From: Chitinophaga arvensicola
GTDB taxonomy: Bacteria; Bacteroidota; Bacteroidia; Chitinophagales; Chitinophagaceae
Reading direction: 5' to 3'
DNA length: 64,000 nucleotides
Assembly: GCF_900110835.1 (NCBI RefSeq)
Contig: NZ_FOJG01000002.1
Coordinates: 1,516,979 to 1,580,978, forward strand
Shown here: positions 51,098 through 60,399 of the stretch, in pieces
Layout of the letters: every line of letters begins with the position of its first letter
Position numbering within the stretch: position 1 is the first letter of the stretch
Position numbers and translations under genes: made by a program
Notes under the pieces: model-generated
The model's database searches: none
What the model saw: the letters and a program-made list of their open reading frames with translations, nothing else
Told to the model about the DNA's origin: nothing

Positions 51098-52252
51098 ATG
51101 ATGATAAAAAACACTTTTTTCTTCCTTTTGTTCTGCTGCCCGTTACTGGCCGCCGCGCAGGAACTACCGGCAGATACCACTGCTCCTCCCGCCGCGCCCA
51201 AAGGCCTGTTCAACAGGATCGTATACTACCTGAAACACACCAACGACGTGAAGAAAAAAAAGAAATTCGATTTCAGTATCATCGGCGGTCCTTACTATGC
51301 CCCCGAAACCAGTGCCGGTATTGCCGTTATGGCTGCGGCCCAATATAGAACAGACTACCGCGATTCCCTGCTGCCCGTTTCTAACGCTTCCGTATATATG
51401 TCCGGCTCCCTCACCGGGTTTTATGGCATCGGCATTAACAGCAGCACCATTTTTCCGCACGACAAGTACCGGCTCAGTGGCAAGGCCTCTTTCAGCTCCA
51501 TGCCCAATAAGTACTGGGGGATCGGATACACCGCCGGCAACGATAAGGATAACTATACAGACTATACGCTGCTCACCAATAAAATATCGGCCGACTTCAG
51601 CATCAGGATCCTGCCTAACCTCTATGCAGGCATCGGAGTGCAGGTCAACAACGGACAGGCCAGCAAAGTGGACAGCGGTTTTAACAAGCCGCTCATGCCC
51701 ACCGCCAGTGTATTCGGCTTCGGCATCGGTCCTTTTATCATCTACGATTCCCGCGATTTTATTCCCAATGCTTACAAAGGCATGTATGCCCGGCTCGGAT
51801 ATAAAAACTTCCCGGCATTCCTGGGTAATACGGCGGCCTTCTCCGGCTGGGAACTACAGGTAGACAATTACATCCCCCTCTGGAAAAAAGCCATACTGGC
51901 CACAGACGTATACGGGCAATCTTTTACCAGCAACGTACCCTGGACCCTCATGGCCGAAGCTGGTGGCTCCAACCGTCTGAGGGGCTACTACGAAGGAAGG
52001 TTCCGCGACAAAAACTACCTGGCCGTACAGGCGGAAATCCGGCAGCGGATCTATGGCCGCAACGGCGCGGCAGTATGGATAGGCGCCGGCAATGTATTCC
52101 CGGACATTAACGCATTCCGGTTCAATCAGACACTGATCAGCTACGGCATAGGCTACCGCTGGGAATTCAAGAAAAGAGTCAATATCCGGCTCGACTATGG
52201 CATGGGGAAAGACCAATCCGGTTTTTACTTTGGCATCAATGAAGTATTCTAA
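51098..52252 (+). CDS. BamA/TamA-like outer-membrane beta-barrel protein
   Basis: This 384-residue protein has a signal peptide (NTFFFLLFCCPLLAAAQ), a short linker without POTRA repeats, and a barrel of alternating strands. The barrel ends in the typical outer-membrane signature (YGMGKDQSGFYFGINEVF, C-terminal Phe). The block GSNRLRGYYEGRFRDKNYL is the conserved Rxx/GRF-type loop of the surface-antigen barrel domain. Lack of POTRA domains suggests a transport or structural barrel rather than an assembly factor. It diverges from the YtfJ-like gene. Confidence 0.88.
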   Translation: MMIKNTFFFLLFCCPLLAAAQELPADTTAPPAAPKGLFNRIVYYLKHTNDVKKKKKFDFSIIGGPYYAPETSAGIAVMAAAQYRTDYRDSLLPVSNASVYMSGSLTGFYGIGINSSTIFPHDKYRLSGKASFSSMPNKYWGIGYTAGNDKDNYTDYTLLTNKISADFSIRILPNLYAGIGVQVNNGQASKVDSGFNKPLMPTASVFGFGIGPFIIYDSRDFIPNAYKGMYARLGYKNFPAFLGNTAAFSGWELQVDNYIPLWKKAILATDVYGQSFTSNVPWTLMAEAGGSNRLRGYYEGRFRDKNYLAVQAEIRQRIYGRNGAAVWIGAGNVFPDINAFRFNQTLISYGIGYRWEFKKRVNIRLDYGMGKDQSGFYFGINEVF

Positions 52253-52269
52253 TCTGTAATAATTATTCC

Positions 52270-53934
52270 ATGGTCCGACTGCATTGGAACCGACAATCTT
52301 TTTTCTTACTGCTTTTTGCAGTCATGTGGATTATTCCCAATATCGTGTTGGTATATATCCGCTTTTCCTGGCTCAACCTGCTGGCAAACGGGCTATTCCC
52401 CTTTACCATTGGCCTCAGCCTGCTGGCTGTTTTCCGCAAACCCGGCATTATGGTGTTGCTCATGCTGCCCATGCTCATCATTCACGCCTATGAGATCGTA
52501 TTCCTGTACCTCTTTGGCCGGGAGGTGATTACGACAGATATGTTCCTCAATACCGTTACTACAGATGTGGAAGAAAGCACCGAGCTGCTCTCCAACATTT
52601 ATCCGGCCATTATTATCGTATGCCTGCTCTATATCCCGCTGATCATCCTGGCAGTGGTGTCCTGTCGTATGAAAGAGCGGCTGCACGCAGGCTTCCGCCG
52701 TACTTTCAGCCTTTTGAGCGCCATTGCCGCCCTGATCATGGCAGGCATCATCCTCATCTCCGGCACCCGTATGGATGTAAGTGTTTATCCGCTCAATATG
52801 CTGTACAATTTCAACTTCGCCGTGAATAAGTGGTACCGGGAGCGCAATTATCCTGTCACTTCAGCAGGGTTTACCTTCAACGCCGCCAGGCCGCAGCATG
52901 CGCCTCAGCGCGAAGTATACGTACTGGTTATCGGCGAATCTGCCCGGGCCATGAACTGGCAGCTGCTGGGCTATTCCCTGCCCACCAATCCCGAACTGAG
53001 CCGCGTTCCGGGTTTGTTCGTTTTCTCCAATATCACGAGCCAGTCGAACGCTACCCAGAAAAGCGTGCCCCTGATCCTTTCTGCGGCTAATGCCAGCAAC
53101 AGCGCTGCCCTGTATAGCCAGAAGAGCGTTTTAAGCCTGTTTAAGGAAGCCGGCTTCAAAACCGTATTCATTACCAACCAGGTAGCCAATCAGCAGCTGA
53201 TCGGCTTCTATTCGCGGGAAGCAGATGAGCGGATAGATATCAATAAAGGCATTGCAGAAAATACCGCCGGCAAATATGACGAAAACATGTTGCCTGTTTT
53301 ATCGCAGGTGATCGATCAGGACAGCAGCAACCTGCTGATCGTACTACATATGCACGGATCGCATTTTAACTACGCTTACCGCTATCCGCCCAATTATGCA
53401 GTGTTCCGTCCGGATCAGCCCCTGCAGATCAAAATACATCATAAACAAGCCCTTGTAAATGCCTATAACAATACGATTGTGTACACGGATCATTTCCTGG
53501 CGGAAGTGATCCGTACTTTGTCGGCCCGCCAGCTATGCACCGGGATGCTCTATGTATCTGATCACGGAGAAAATCTTTTCGACGACGACCGCCGTCTCTT
53601 CCTGCATTCTACCCCCTTCCCTACCATTTACGAGCTGCATATTCCACTGCTGATCTGGCTATCACCACAGTATGTACGCGCATGGCCCGGCAAAGCGGAA
53701 AGCACCGCGCAAAACATAGCGCAACCCGCCGATACCCGCGTAATATTTCATACGCTCTGCGATATGGCAGGCATTACCACTCCTTACTTCAGGCCCGATG
53801 AATCACTGATGAATAAAAATTTTGTACCGCAGGAACCCAGGATGATTCTTGGTGATCATGAACATCCGCAGAACTTTAACCGGTATTTCCAGCCGGAAGA
53901 TGAAAAAGTATTATCGGCCATGGGAAGAAAATAA
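52270..53934 (+). CDS. phosphoethanolamine transferase (EptA/CptA-like sulfatase family)
   Basis: This 554-residue inner-membrane enzyme has five N-terminal membrane helices and a periplasmic sulfatase-fold domain. Metal and nucleophile motifs are visible: VLVIGESARAMNWQLLGYS (metal Glu), SNATQKSVPLIL (Thr nucleophile region), LHMHGSHFNYAYRYP and YVSDHGENLFDD. It should move phosphoethanolamine from phosphatidylethanolamine onto lipid A or other envelope glycans. Family members can lower binding of cationic peptides. The gene begins 17 bases after the BamA-like gene and so is probably co-transcribed. Confidence 0.9.
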   Translation: MVRLHWNRQSFFLLLFAVMWIIPNIVLVYIRFSWLNLLANGLFPFTIGLSLLAVFRKPGIMVLLMLPMLIIHAYEIVFLYLFGREVITTDMFLNTVTTDVEESTELLSNIYPAIIIVCLLYIPLIILAVVSCRMKERLHAGFRRTFSLLSAIAALIMAGIILISGTRMDVSVYPLNMLYNFNFAVNKWYRERNYPVTSAGFTFNAARPQHAPQREVYVLVIGESARAMNWQLLGYSLPTNPELSRVPGLFVFSNITSQSNATQKSVPLILSAANASNSAALYSQKSVLSLFKEAGFKTVFITNQVANQQLIGFYSREADERIDINKGIAENTAGKYDENMLPVLSQVIDQDSSNLLIVLHMHGSHFNYAYRYPPNYAVFRPDQPLQIKIHHKQALVNAYNNTIVYTDHFLAEVIRTLSARQLCTGMLYVSDHGENLFDDDRRLFLHSTPFPTIYELHIPLLIWLSPQYVRAWPGKAESTAQNIAQPADTRVIFHTLCDMAGITTPYFRPDESLMNKNFVPQEPRMILGDHEHPQNFNRYFQPEDEKVLSAMGRK

Positions 53935-53950
53935 AAAAGGTAAGGACATA

Positions 53951-53979
53951 AAAAAAGCCGCTACAAGAGCGGCTTTTTA
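53951..53979 (+). terminator. terminator after the phosphoethanolamine transferase gene
   Basis: Short stem GCCGCT/AGCGGC with flanking A and T runs. It sits between this gene and tRNA-Cys on the opposite strand and may serve both. Confidence 0.75.
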
Positions 53980-53990
53980 TTCATTTGAGA

Positions 53991-54060
53991 GGTTTCGAGC
54001 GGATTCGAACCGCTGTACGAGGTTTTGCAGACCTCTGCCTAGCCACTCGGCCACGAAACC
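53991..54060 (-). tRNA. tRNA-Cys (anticodon GCA)
   Basis: On the minus strand the cloverleaf reads GGTTTCGTGGCCGAGTGGCT (acceptor and D arm), anticodon stem GAGGT/ACCTC with loop CTGCAAA, and T arm with GGTTCGAATCC, acceptor closed by CGAAACC. No CCA is encoded. Unlike tRNA-Lys, no repeated copies of its 3' end are seen nearby. Confidence 0.95.
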
Positions 54061-54262
54061 ATCTTTTCAAAATGCCCGCCTAACTTCCCCACTGGCGTAC
54101 ATTTCATTCGTTTTGTGGGATTGCAAAAGTAGTAAATTTCTGATTACCACCAAATATTATTTAAAAAATATCTGAAAAAATATTTTGATAATAAGGTAGA
54201 ACGAAGGAATATTGAGGCAGAAAACAGGAAATGTTGATTTGTGAAAAATAAAAATTAGTACA

Positions 54263-55141
54263 ATGGATAATCGTATTGCAGCATCAGAACTGATCATCAA
54301 CAACCGTGGCGCAGTGTATCACCTGGACGTAAGACCGGATGAACTGGCACCTACCATCATTACGGTTGGCGACCCTGATCGGGTGGGTGCAGTAAGTAAA
54401 CACTTCGATAAAATTGAGAGCACCCATCAGCACCGTGAATTTGTAACGCATACCGGTTATATCGGCGACAAAAGATTATCGGTGGTATCTACCGGTATCG
54501 GTACCGACAATATCGATATTGTGCTTAATGAACTGGATGCACTGGTAAATATAGATTTCGACACCCGCCTAGTAAAACAAACGCTCACTTCTCTTAAAAT
54601 TGTCCGTCTCGGTACTTCCGGCGCCCTGCAGGAAAGCATTCCGGTAGATAGTTTCGTGGTATCGTCGCATGGTCTGGGTCTCGACAATCTCATGAACTAC
54701 TACGTTTTTGAAAACACGACCTCAGAAAAGCAGTTGTTACAGTCGTTCCGGGGCCAGGTATTCCTGCAGCCCGGTGGCGCCAATCCCTGCCTCTTTGAAG
54801 CATCAGCTTCCCTGCAGTCGCTTTTCACAGAGGGTTTTCATACAGGCATTACCGTTACCTGCCCCGGTTTCTATGCACCACAGGGCCGTGTACTCCGTGG
54901 TACCCTGTCGAACCCGAACCTGATCGATAACCTGACCAGCTTCAACTACGAAAACCACCGCATCACCAACTTTGAAATGGAAACTTCTGCCATCTATGGT
55001 ATGGGACGCGTACTCGGACACGAATGCCTGTCCGTCAGCGCGATCGTGGCCAACCGTATCCGCAAGGAGTTCAGCAAAGACGGCGGCGCAGCAGTAGCCT
55101 CCCTCATCGAAAAAGGGCTGGGCATCATCGCAGCGATATAA
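54263..55141 (+). CDS. nucleoside phosphorylase (uridine phosphorylase-like)
   Basis: This 292-residue PNP/UDP family enzyme has the phosphate-binding start TIITVGDPDRVGAVSKHF, the block VVSTGIGTDNIDIVLNEL, IVRLGTSGALQESIPVDSFV and the substrate-binding NFEMETSAIYGMGRVLGHEC. It splits nucleosides to base and ribose-1-phosphate in salvage. Specificity for uridine is suggested by family wording, not proven. It is followed closely by dapF, which has its own promoter-like element inside the small gap. Confidence 0.9.
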   Translation: MDNRIAASELIINNRGAVYHLDVRPDELAPTIITVGDPDRVGAVSKHFDKIESTHQHREFVTHTGYIGDKRLSVVSTGIGTDNIDIVLNELDALVNIDFDTRLVKQTLTSLKIVRLGTSGALQESIPVDSFVVSSHGLGLDNLMNYYVFENTTSEKQLLQSFRGQVFLQPGGANPCLFEASASLQSLFTEGFHTGITVTCPGFYAPQGRVLRGTLSNPNLIDNLTSFNYENHRITNFEMETSAIYGMGRVLGHECLSVSAIVANRIRKEFSKDGGAAVASLIEKGLGIIAAI

Positions 55142-55158
55142 GGCATTGGTTATTTTTT

Positions 55159-55166
55159 TATCTTTG
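55159..55166 (+). promoter_or_regulatory. -7 element TATCTTTG just before dapF
   Basis: A perfect TAnnTTTG lies only 5 bases before the ATG at 55172. If used, the transcript would be nearly leaderless. Confidence 0.4.
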
Positions 55167-55171
55167 TTGAC

Positions 55172-55954
55172 ATGAACAATATCCACTTCTATAAATACCA
55201 GGGAACCGGCAATGACTTCGTCATTATGGATAACCGGGATGGACAATACGACTGGCTTACAGACGAACAGGTGAATGAACTCTGCGACCGCCGCTTCGGC
55301 ATCGGTGCAGATGGTCTGATGCTGCTGAATAAAAGCGAAGACTACGACTTTGCCATGAAATATTACAACGCAGATGGCCGCGAAGGCACCATGTGCGGTA
55401 ACGGCGGCAGATGCCTCGCCGCTTTCGCCCACAAAATGGGCGTTGGCGATGGTAACCTCTACTTCATCGCGGTAGACGGCGAACATCAGGCAACCCTGGA
55501 CGGCGACAACTGGGTAAACCTTAAAATGCAGGATGTAGACGACGTAGAACATGGTCCGCTTTACTATTACCTGAACACCGGCTCCCCGCATTTTGTAAAG
55601 TTTGTGGAAGATGTACAGGCAGTGGATGTTTTTAACGAAGGCCGTGGCATCCGCTATAACGACCGCTTTGCGGCCGAAGGCACCAATGTGAACTTCGTAC
55701 AGAAATTCGAAAACGGTATCTTCGTACGCACCTACGAAAGAGGCGTGGAAGATGAAACGTATTCCTGCGGTACCGGCGTAACCGCCGCTGCACTGACCTT
55801 TGCAGGCACAGAAGAAAAAGAATATGTAGTACCGGTGCAAACCTTAGGCGGCCAACTCGAAGTACGCTTTACCAAAACCGGTGAACGCACTTTTGATAAT
55901 ATCTGGCTCTGTGGCCCTGCCACATTGGTGTTTGAAGGAAATATCTCAAAGTAA
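55172..55954 (+). CDS. dapF: diaminopimelate epimerase
   Basis: This 260-residue enzyme converts LL- to meso-diaminopimelate for lysine and peptidoglycan synthesis. The two catalytic cysteines are both present: C75 in GTMCGNGGRC and C199 in TYSCGTGVTAAA. The N-terminal block YQGTGNDFVIMDNRDG and central TGSPHFVKF are also standard. Full length for the family, with no irregularities. Confidence 0.97.
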   Translation: MNNIHFYKYQGTGNDFVIMDNRDGQYDWLTDEQVNELCDRRFGIGADGLMLLNKSEDYDFAMKYYNADGREGTMCGNGGRCLAAFAHKMGVGDGNLYFIAVDGEHQATLDGDNWVNLKMQDVDDVEHGPLYYYLNTGSPHFVKFVEDVQAVDVFNEGRGIRYNDRFAAEGTNVNFVQKFENGIFVRTYERGVEDETYSCGTGVTAAALTFAGTEEKEYVVPVQTLGGQLEVRFTKTGERTFDNIWLCGPATLVFEGNISK

Positions 55955-55964
55955 ACCAGTATAT

Positions 55965-56014
55965 AAAAAAGCAGCAGGGTCGTTTTCATGATGAAAACGA
56001 CCCTGCTGCTTTTT
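55965..56014. terminator. bidirectional terminator after dapF
   Basis: A long perfect stem (AAAAAGCAGCAGGGTCGTTT with its complement) has a short loop. It lies between convergent dapF and the GT4 gene. Confidence 0.9.
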
Positions 56015-56055
56015 ACCCGGGTCCCCACGAACTAAGATAGATTACCGGTATATTT

Positions 56056-57162
56056 TTATACTTCCAGCAAAGCCGCTAATTTCGCTGCCTGCACCGGAAA
56101 ATGATAGTTCTCCGAAATACGCGCACGTGCTGCCGCGCCCATCTGCTTACATAAAGCAGGATCTTTCAGCAATGTAATGATATCTTTCGCCATTCCTTCC
56201 ACATCCCCTTCATCTACCAGCAATCCGCTAACCTGTTCCAGTACTGCATCCCGGATGCCCGCATGACGTGTACTCACCACTGGCAATCCACAGGCGCATG
56301 CTTCCAGTATACTTACCGGCGTTCCTTCTGAATCGCCACTTGGCGGCCGCAGGGAATGCTGTACGTATATGCGTGACTGATGCAACGCCCGGATAATTTC
56401 CTCCGAAGATTGCACCCCTGCAAATGTAATCACATCTGAAAGCCCGAGCGAAGTAGCCAGCGCTTTCGAATCCTCCAGTAACTCACCTCCGCCGATCATC
56501 TTCAACCGCGCATCCGGTAATGCGTCATGCACTATTTTAAAAGCCCTGATCAACAGATCCGGCGCCTTCTTTGGCGTAAACCGTCCTATGTTGATCAGCA
56601 GCGGACCATTCACAGAAGGATCTGTAGTAGTAAAACGTTCGAGATTAATGCCGTATGGAATAAATGCTATTTTGTTTTCGGCCGCCCCCAGCTTTATCAA
56701 TTCCTCTTTCATTTCTGTAGATACTGCCACTATCCGGTGCGCACAGGTGAACATATGCCGGTAGGCCTCCCTGAACTTAGCAAGCGTATTATACTCATAC
56801 GCATCAAAGCCATGAAAATGTACTACCAGCTTCACATTCGCCATCACGCAGGCATCCGCGACCGATACGCCTACCGGACCATAGTTGGCCAGCAAAGTGG
56901 TCACCTTTCTCCTCTTCAGGTAATCAGCCAGCGAACGCGAATAAATCCGATGAAACAAGCCCGGCGCCAGCTTTTTTGTAATACCTCTTACCACATGAAT
57001 ATTAAACGGAAAGGGCAGCTGCCAGTCTTCCTCTTTCGAATGTATCGGGTAGTTTCCTTCATAAATCAGCGTTCCAGGCTGCAATTGCGCAATCTGGTCT
57101 TTGATAAAAGTCTCTGAATAAGCCGCTAAATTAGGACTGGCAATACATAGTTGGTCATTCAT
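56056..57162 (-). CDS. GT4-family glycosyltransferase
   Basis: This 368-residue GT-B enzyme starts with CIASPNLAAYSETFIKDQIA, typical of colanic-acid/exopolysaccharide transferases. The sugar-nucleotide site has LLINIGRFTPKKAPDLLIRA and the E-x7-E motif SEGTPVSILEACACGLPVVS. It acts at the cytoplasmic face in building a surface polysaccharide. It is the last gene of a three-gene operon (flippase, methyltransferase, GT4), with 5 bases between it and the methyltransferase. Confidence 0.93.
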   Translation of the reverse strand: MNDQLCIASPNLAAYSETFIKDQIAQLQPGTLIYEGNYPIHSKEEDWQLPFPFNIHVVRGITKKLAPGLFHRIYSRSLADYLKRRKVTTLLANYGPVGVSVADACVMANVKLVVHFHGFDAYEYNTLAKFREAYRHMFTCAHRIVAVSTEMKEELIKLGAAENKIAFIPYGINLERFTTTDPSVNGPLLINIGRFTPKKAPDLLIRAFKIVHDALPDARLKMIGGGELLEDSKALATSLGLSDVITFAGVQSSEEIIRALHQSRIYVQHSLRPPSGDSEGTPVSILEACACGLPVVSTRHAGIRDAVLEQVSGLLVDEGDVEGMAKDIITLLKDPALCKQMGAAARARISENYHFPVQAAKLAALLEV

Positions 57163-57167
57163 GCCAT

Positions 57168-57866
57168 TTATTTTTTCTCCGCTACAATTACGAATGTACA
57201 GGCATCCCTGTTCTTACTTTCCTGGGAAGTTGTTTTATCAAACAGCCAGATCAACGGCTGAAAAATAGCCGCCAGCACAGGATGCATGAAGGTGGGTACT
57301 TTAAACAGAAATCCGTCCTGGAAAAGTTGTAATCCCATGGCAGAACGTCCGATAATACCATGAAAATACTGAATAGCGAAACCGCGTTCAGAAATGATCT
57401 TATTCAAACCTGCTGATGTCCAGCGCCAGTAATCAGTTGGATCCGGATGAAACATCCAGTAACCATGTGTACTGATAATGAGTTTTCCGCCCGGTTTCAG
57501 AATACGGAGGGCTTCCGTAAGATAAAAGATCGGATTCTCCACGTGTTCCAGCACCTGGGTAGACAATACCAGGTCTACGCTGGCATCTTCCATGGCAATC
57601 CTTCCTTCCGGGTCTATATGTATGTCTGCATGCTTATTCAGTTCCAGGTCTATGCCGATATACTGCTTTACATAAGGTTTAATCAACGGCTGATAAGGCA
57701 TATTGCCACAACCATAATCAGCAATCACCAGCTGGCCTTTTAAGGGGCTGATGAATTTTGCCACTACGGCTTCTACCTGTTTTCTCAACTGAATCAGGTA
57801 ATATCTTCTCGGGCTGAAAAGGCTGGGCCTTAATCGCACAACGCCCGCTTCTCTTGACTCACTCAT
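57168..57866 (-). CDS. class I SAM-dependent methyltransferase
   Basis: This 232-residue Rossmann methyltransferase has motif I VIADYGCGNMPYQPLI, the acidic end IGIDLELNKHADIHID, motif DLVLSTQVLEHVENPIFYL and LKPGGKLIISTHGYW. The C-terminus has a hydrophobic stretch (FMHPVLAAIFQPLIWLF) that may rest on the membrane. Between a flippase and a glycosyltransferase gene, it probably methylates a glycan or a lipid-linked sugar. Confidence 0.9.
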   Translation of the reverse strand: MSESREAGVVRLRPSLFSPRRYYLIQLRKQVEAVVAKFISPLKGQLVIADYGCGNMPYQPLIKPYVKQYIGIDLELNKHADIHIDPEGRIAMEDASVDLVLSTQVLEHVENPIFYLTEALRILKPGGKLIISTHGYWMFHPDPTDYWRWTSAGLNKIISERGFAIQYFHGIIGRSAMGLQLFQDGFLFKVPTFMHPVLAAIFQPLIWLFDKTTSQESKNRDACTFVIVAEKK

Positions 57867-57880
57867 GGATTAGATTTTAG

Positions 57881-59377
57881 TTATGAACGGTTCCTTGCTG
57901 TTATTTTACGAAGAACAGAGAAAAAAGTAGAGTTAATATCTTCAGACACACGCAATATCAGTATACCTGACACAAACAGCAATGTAAAACAAATACCGCT
58001 AAGCAGAATATTGATATACAGATTACCCAGATCCGGCAGGGCATAATGACACGCAAAGTACACTACCGCACTTATTCCGATTGCCTTTAACGTGTTCAGC
58101 GAAAAAGGCTGCAACCCGAAACGGATCCAAATGAAGATATAACGGATGGTATTAAAAGTAAACATAGAAATCAACAACGCATAACCGGAACCGGTAATCC
58201 CATACTCCCTGATCAGGAAATAATTAAGTGGGATAGACATGGCCACCAGCAAGGTAGAGCTGACTAATTCAAAATACCATAAGCGGGAGGTAGATAATAA
58301 CTGCTGATTCGCTCCTGTTCCCATGTCTATTACTTTGGCGACACCGAGGTAAAACACCACATACTTTGCCACCGAATACTCAGCCGGCATCATTTTGTAA
58401 ATGTTATCGATATTAAGCCAGATAAACAGGAAAATGAATAACGCCGCCACCAGCTGCAGAATAGCAGACTTCTTATAGATCTCATCTATCTTTGAAATAT
58501 CTTTATCCTTCCAGGCCTGCGCCATCACCGGTGTGGCTATAGACGCAATGCTCCGCTGCGGTACCTGGATCAGTGTAGCCATATACGTAGCAATAGACAG
58601 GTAAGCCGCCTGGTTCAATCCCTTGAAACTTGAAATAATCAGTGAATCCACATTCTGGGCCACCACAAAAAAAAGCGTGGCCGACATCACCGTTCCGGAA
58701 TAAACTCCCATCCGCTTGTACATACGCCGTGTCACCGAACTTATCCTGAAAGTGAAATGCAACAGATTCTTGCGCCTCAGACAAATCAGTAATACCAGCA
58801 ATGCAAAAAAGTACGACAAACTGAATAACCACATGAACACCGGGAAACTGATCCATTTGAAAACATACAATACAATCAGAAACGTTGTAAAGATGCGCAC
58901 ACCCAGCTCCTTCAGTGAATTAGACAATACCGTTTCATGCCTCGACCAGCTGTACGACTCAAACACGGTATACATGACCAAACCAAATACTGCCGGGTAC
59001 AAGAGGTAGAAATAGTCTATAAACAGCGGTGAATTAGTATTGTATTTCCTGACAATCAGCCCCTTAAAGATAAAAGTACCTCCTACAAACAACAGGAACC
59101 CCAATAGACTGATTAAAAATACCCAGGTCAGCAGGTCATTTTTCTTCTCCGAAAGATGAGTGGAATAATAAGGATAATATCTGTTCATCATGGTGCCGGT
59201 GCTGAAAGTGCAGAAAGGCACCATAATCAACCCCAGATCAAAAAAAATACGGGTCAGCCCAAACTGGTCGCCCGTAAAAAAATGAGGAAAAAGCAAAACA
59301 GTATTAATACCCCCTATCGCAAATCCCAGATAAATCAACAGCGATGATTTTATGCTCTGATGTTTTACTACTCCCAT
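57881..59377 (-). CDS. polysaccharide flippase (Wzx/MATE-like)
   Basis: This 498-residue protein has about 12-14 membrane helices, for example SLLIYLGFAIGGINTVLLFP at the start, FWLNIDNIYKMMPAEYSVAK-like loops, and the family segment QLLSTSRLWYFELVSSTLLV. Members flip undecaprenyl-linked repeat units across the inner membrane. It heads the operon with 14 bases before the methyltransferase gene. No polymerase gene is in view. Confidence 0.9.
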   Translation of the reverse strand: MGVVKHQSIKSSLLIYLGFAIGGINTVLLFPHFFTGDQFGLTRIFFDLGLIMVPFCTFSTGTMMNRYYPYYSTHLSEKKNDLLTWVFLISLLGFLLFVGGTFIFKGLIVRKYNTNSPLFIDYFYLLYPAVFGLVMYTVFESYSWSRHETVLSNSLKELGVRIFTTFLIVLYVFKWISFPVFMWLFSLSYFFALLVLLICLRRKNLLHFTFRISSVTRRMYKRMGVYSGTVMSATLFFVVAQNVDSLIISSFKGLNQAAYLSIATYMATLIQVPQRSIASIATPVMAQAWKDKDISKIDEIYKKSAILQLVAALFIFLFIWLNIDNIYKMMPAEYSVAKYVVFYLGVAKVIDMGTGANQQLLSTSRLWYFELVSSTLLVAMSIPLNYFLIREYGITGSGYALLISMFTFNTIRYIFIWIRFGLQPFSLNTLKAIGISAVVYFACHYALPDLGNLYINILLSGICFTLLFVSGILILRVSEDINSTFFSVLRKITARNRS

Positions 59378-59581
59378 TTATATATTAAAATATTAAGACT
59401 TGTTTGAACGCACAATATTACATTAAATGCCAACATGAATCAACATTATAACGAAAGATAACGCTCACATTAGGCTTTAATAAAATATCTTCATTCCCAA
59501 TATAATTTTATATTTTTAATCGTTATAAGTAACAACCTGCCGGTTAAAGGCAACCATATATTGATTTTAAAAATAACCCTT

Positions 59582-60355
59582 ATGGCCGATAGGCAAAATG
59601 TCGAAGCATATTATGATGAACACATCACCGGTAAACTGACAGGATTTTACGACGGTAATCCTAGGGCCGAGATGGGCTGGAAAACCCTCACCTCCAATTT
59701 ATTATCCGCTCCTCAAACCATCCTTGAAATAGGCTGTGGCATTGGCGATTTTTGTTATAAAATGCATACCTGCTGGCCGGAAGCTATGGTAACCGGGCTC
59801 GATATCAGTCCGAAATCTATTGAAGTAGCCAACAAACTTTTCAGCAACAACCATCTTAAGTTTGTTACCGGCATCCTGGATGAAAAAGTATTTGCCGGAC
59901 AGAAATTTGACCTCATCGTTCTGATGGACGTGTATGAACATATTTCCAATGAGATAAGGCCGTCGTTTGATAAAGTACTGGCAGACCTCCTCAGCGGGCA
60001 AGGTGCCATTCTGCTCACTTTCCCTACGCCACGGCACCTCGATTACCTGAAAAAAAATGTACCGGAAGAAATCCAGCCGGTAGATGAAGATATCAATGTA
60101 CATACTATTTCCTCCCTGGCCAATACCACTGCCACCGATGTTATTCTTTACCAGGAAATGGAAATCTGGAGCAGAGGCGATTATGCCCATGCTTTCCTCC
60201 GTAAACCGGAAAAAGACTGGAAAGCTGTTCCCACACCCCCTACAGGCGCGAAAAGAATAGCAAGGGCATTGAAAAAACTTGTCAGAAACAATAATTTACT
60301 GTCAACCAGGAAAAACAGGGTCAATTTTGTAAAAAAGAAGCTCGGGAAGAATTGA
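59582..60355 (+). CDS. class I SAM-dependent methyltransferase
   Basis: This 257-residue protein has motif I ILEIGCGIGDFCYKMHTCWP, post-I VTGLDISPKSIEVANKLF, the block FDLIVLMDVYEHISNE and GAILLTFPTPRHLDYLKK. The C-terminal 40 residues are basic. It diverges from the polysaccharide operon and may methylate the same glycan. I prefer ATG 59582 (MADRQNVEAYYDEH), because the in-frame ATG seven codons upstream adds only a non-conserved stretch. Confidence 0.88.
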   Translation: MADRQNVEAYYDEHITGKLTGFYDGNPRAEMGWKTLTSNLLSAPQTILEIGCGIGDFCYKMHTCWPEAMVTGLDISPKSIEVANKLFSNNHLKFVTGILDEKVFAGQKFDLIVLMDVYEHISNEIRPSFDKVLADLLSGQGAILLTFPTPRHLDYLKKNVPEEIQPVDEDINVHTISSLANTTATDVILYQEMEIWSRGDYAHAFLRKPEKDWKAVPTPPTGAKRIARALKKLVRNNNLLSTRKNRVNFVKKKLGKN

Positions 60356-60385
60356 GGTAAAAACATGGCAATTCAACATTTTGAC

Positions 60386-60393
60386 TACCTTTG
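60386..60393 (+). promoter_or_regulatory. -7 element TACCTTTG before corA-like gene
   Basis: A perfect TAnnTTTG stands 6 bases before the ATG at 60400. A start at the TTG inside this element (60391) is therefore unlikely. Confidence 0.45.
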
Positions 60394-60399
60394 CGCCCG

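Noticed and set aside
54803..55840. 345-codon open frame on the minus strand across nucleoside phosphorylase and dapF
   Set aside because: Both plus-strand genes have clear catalytic motifs. The antisense frame has none and spans two genes.
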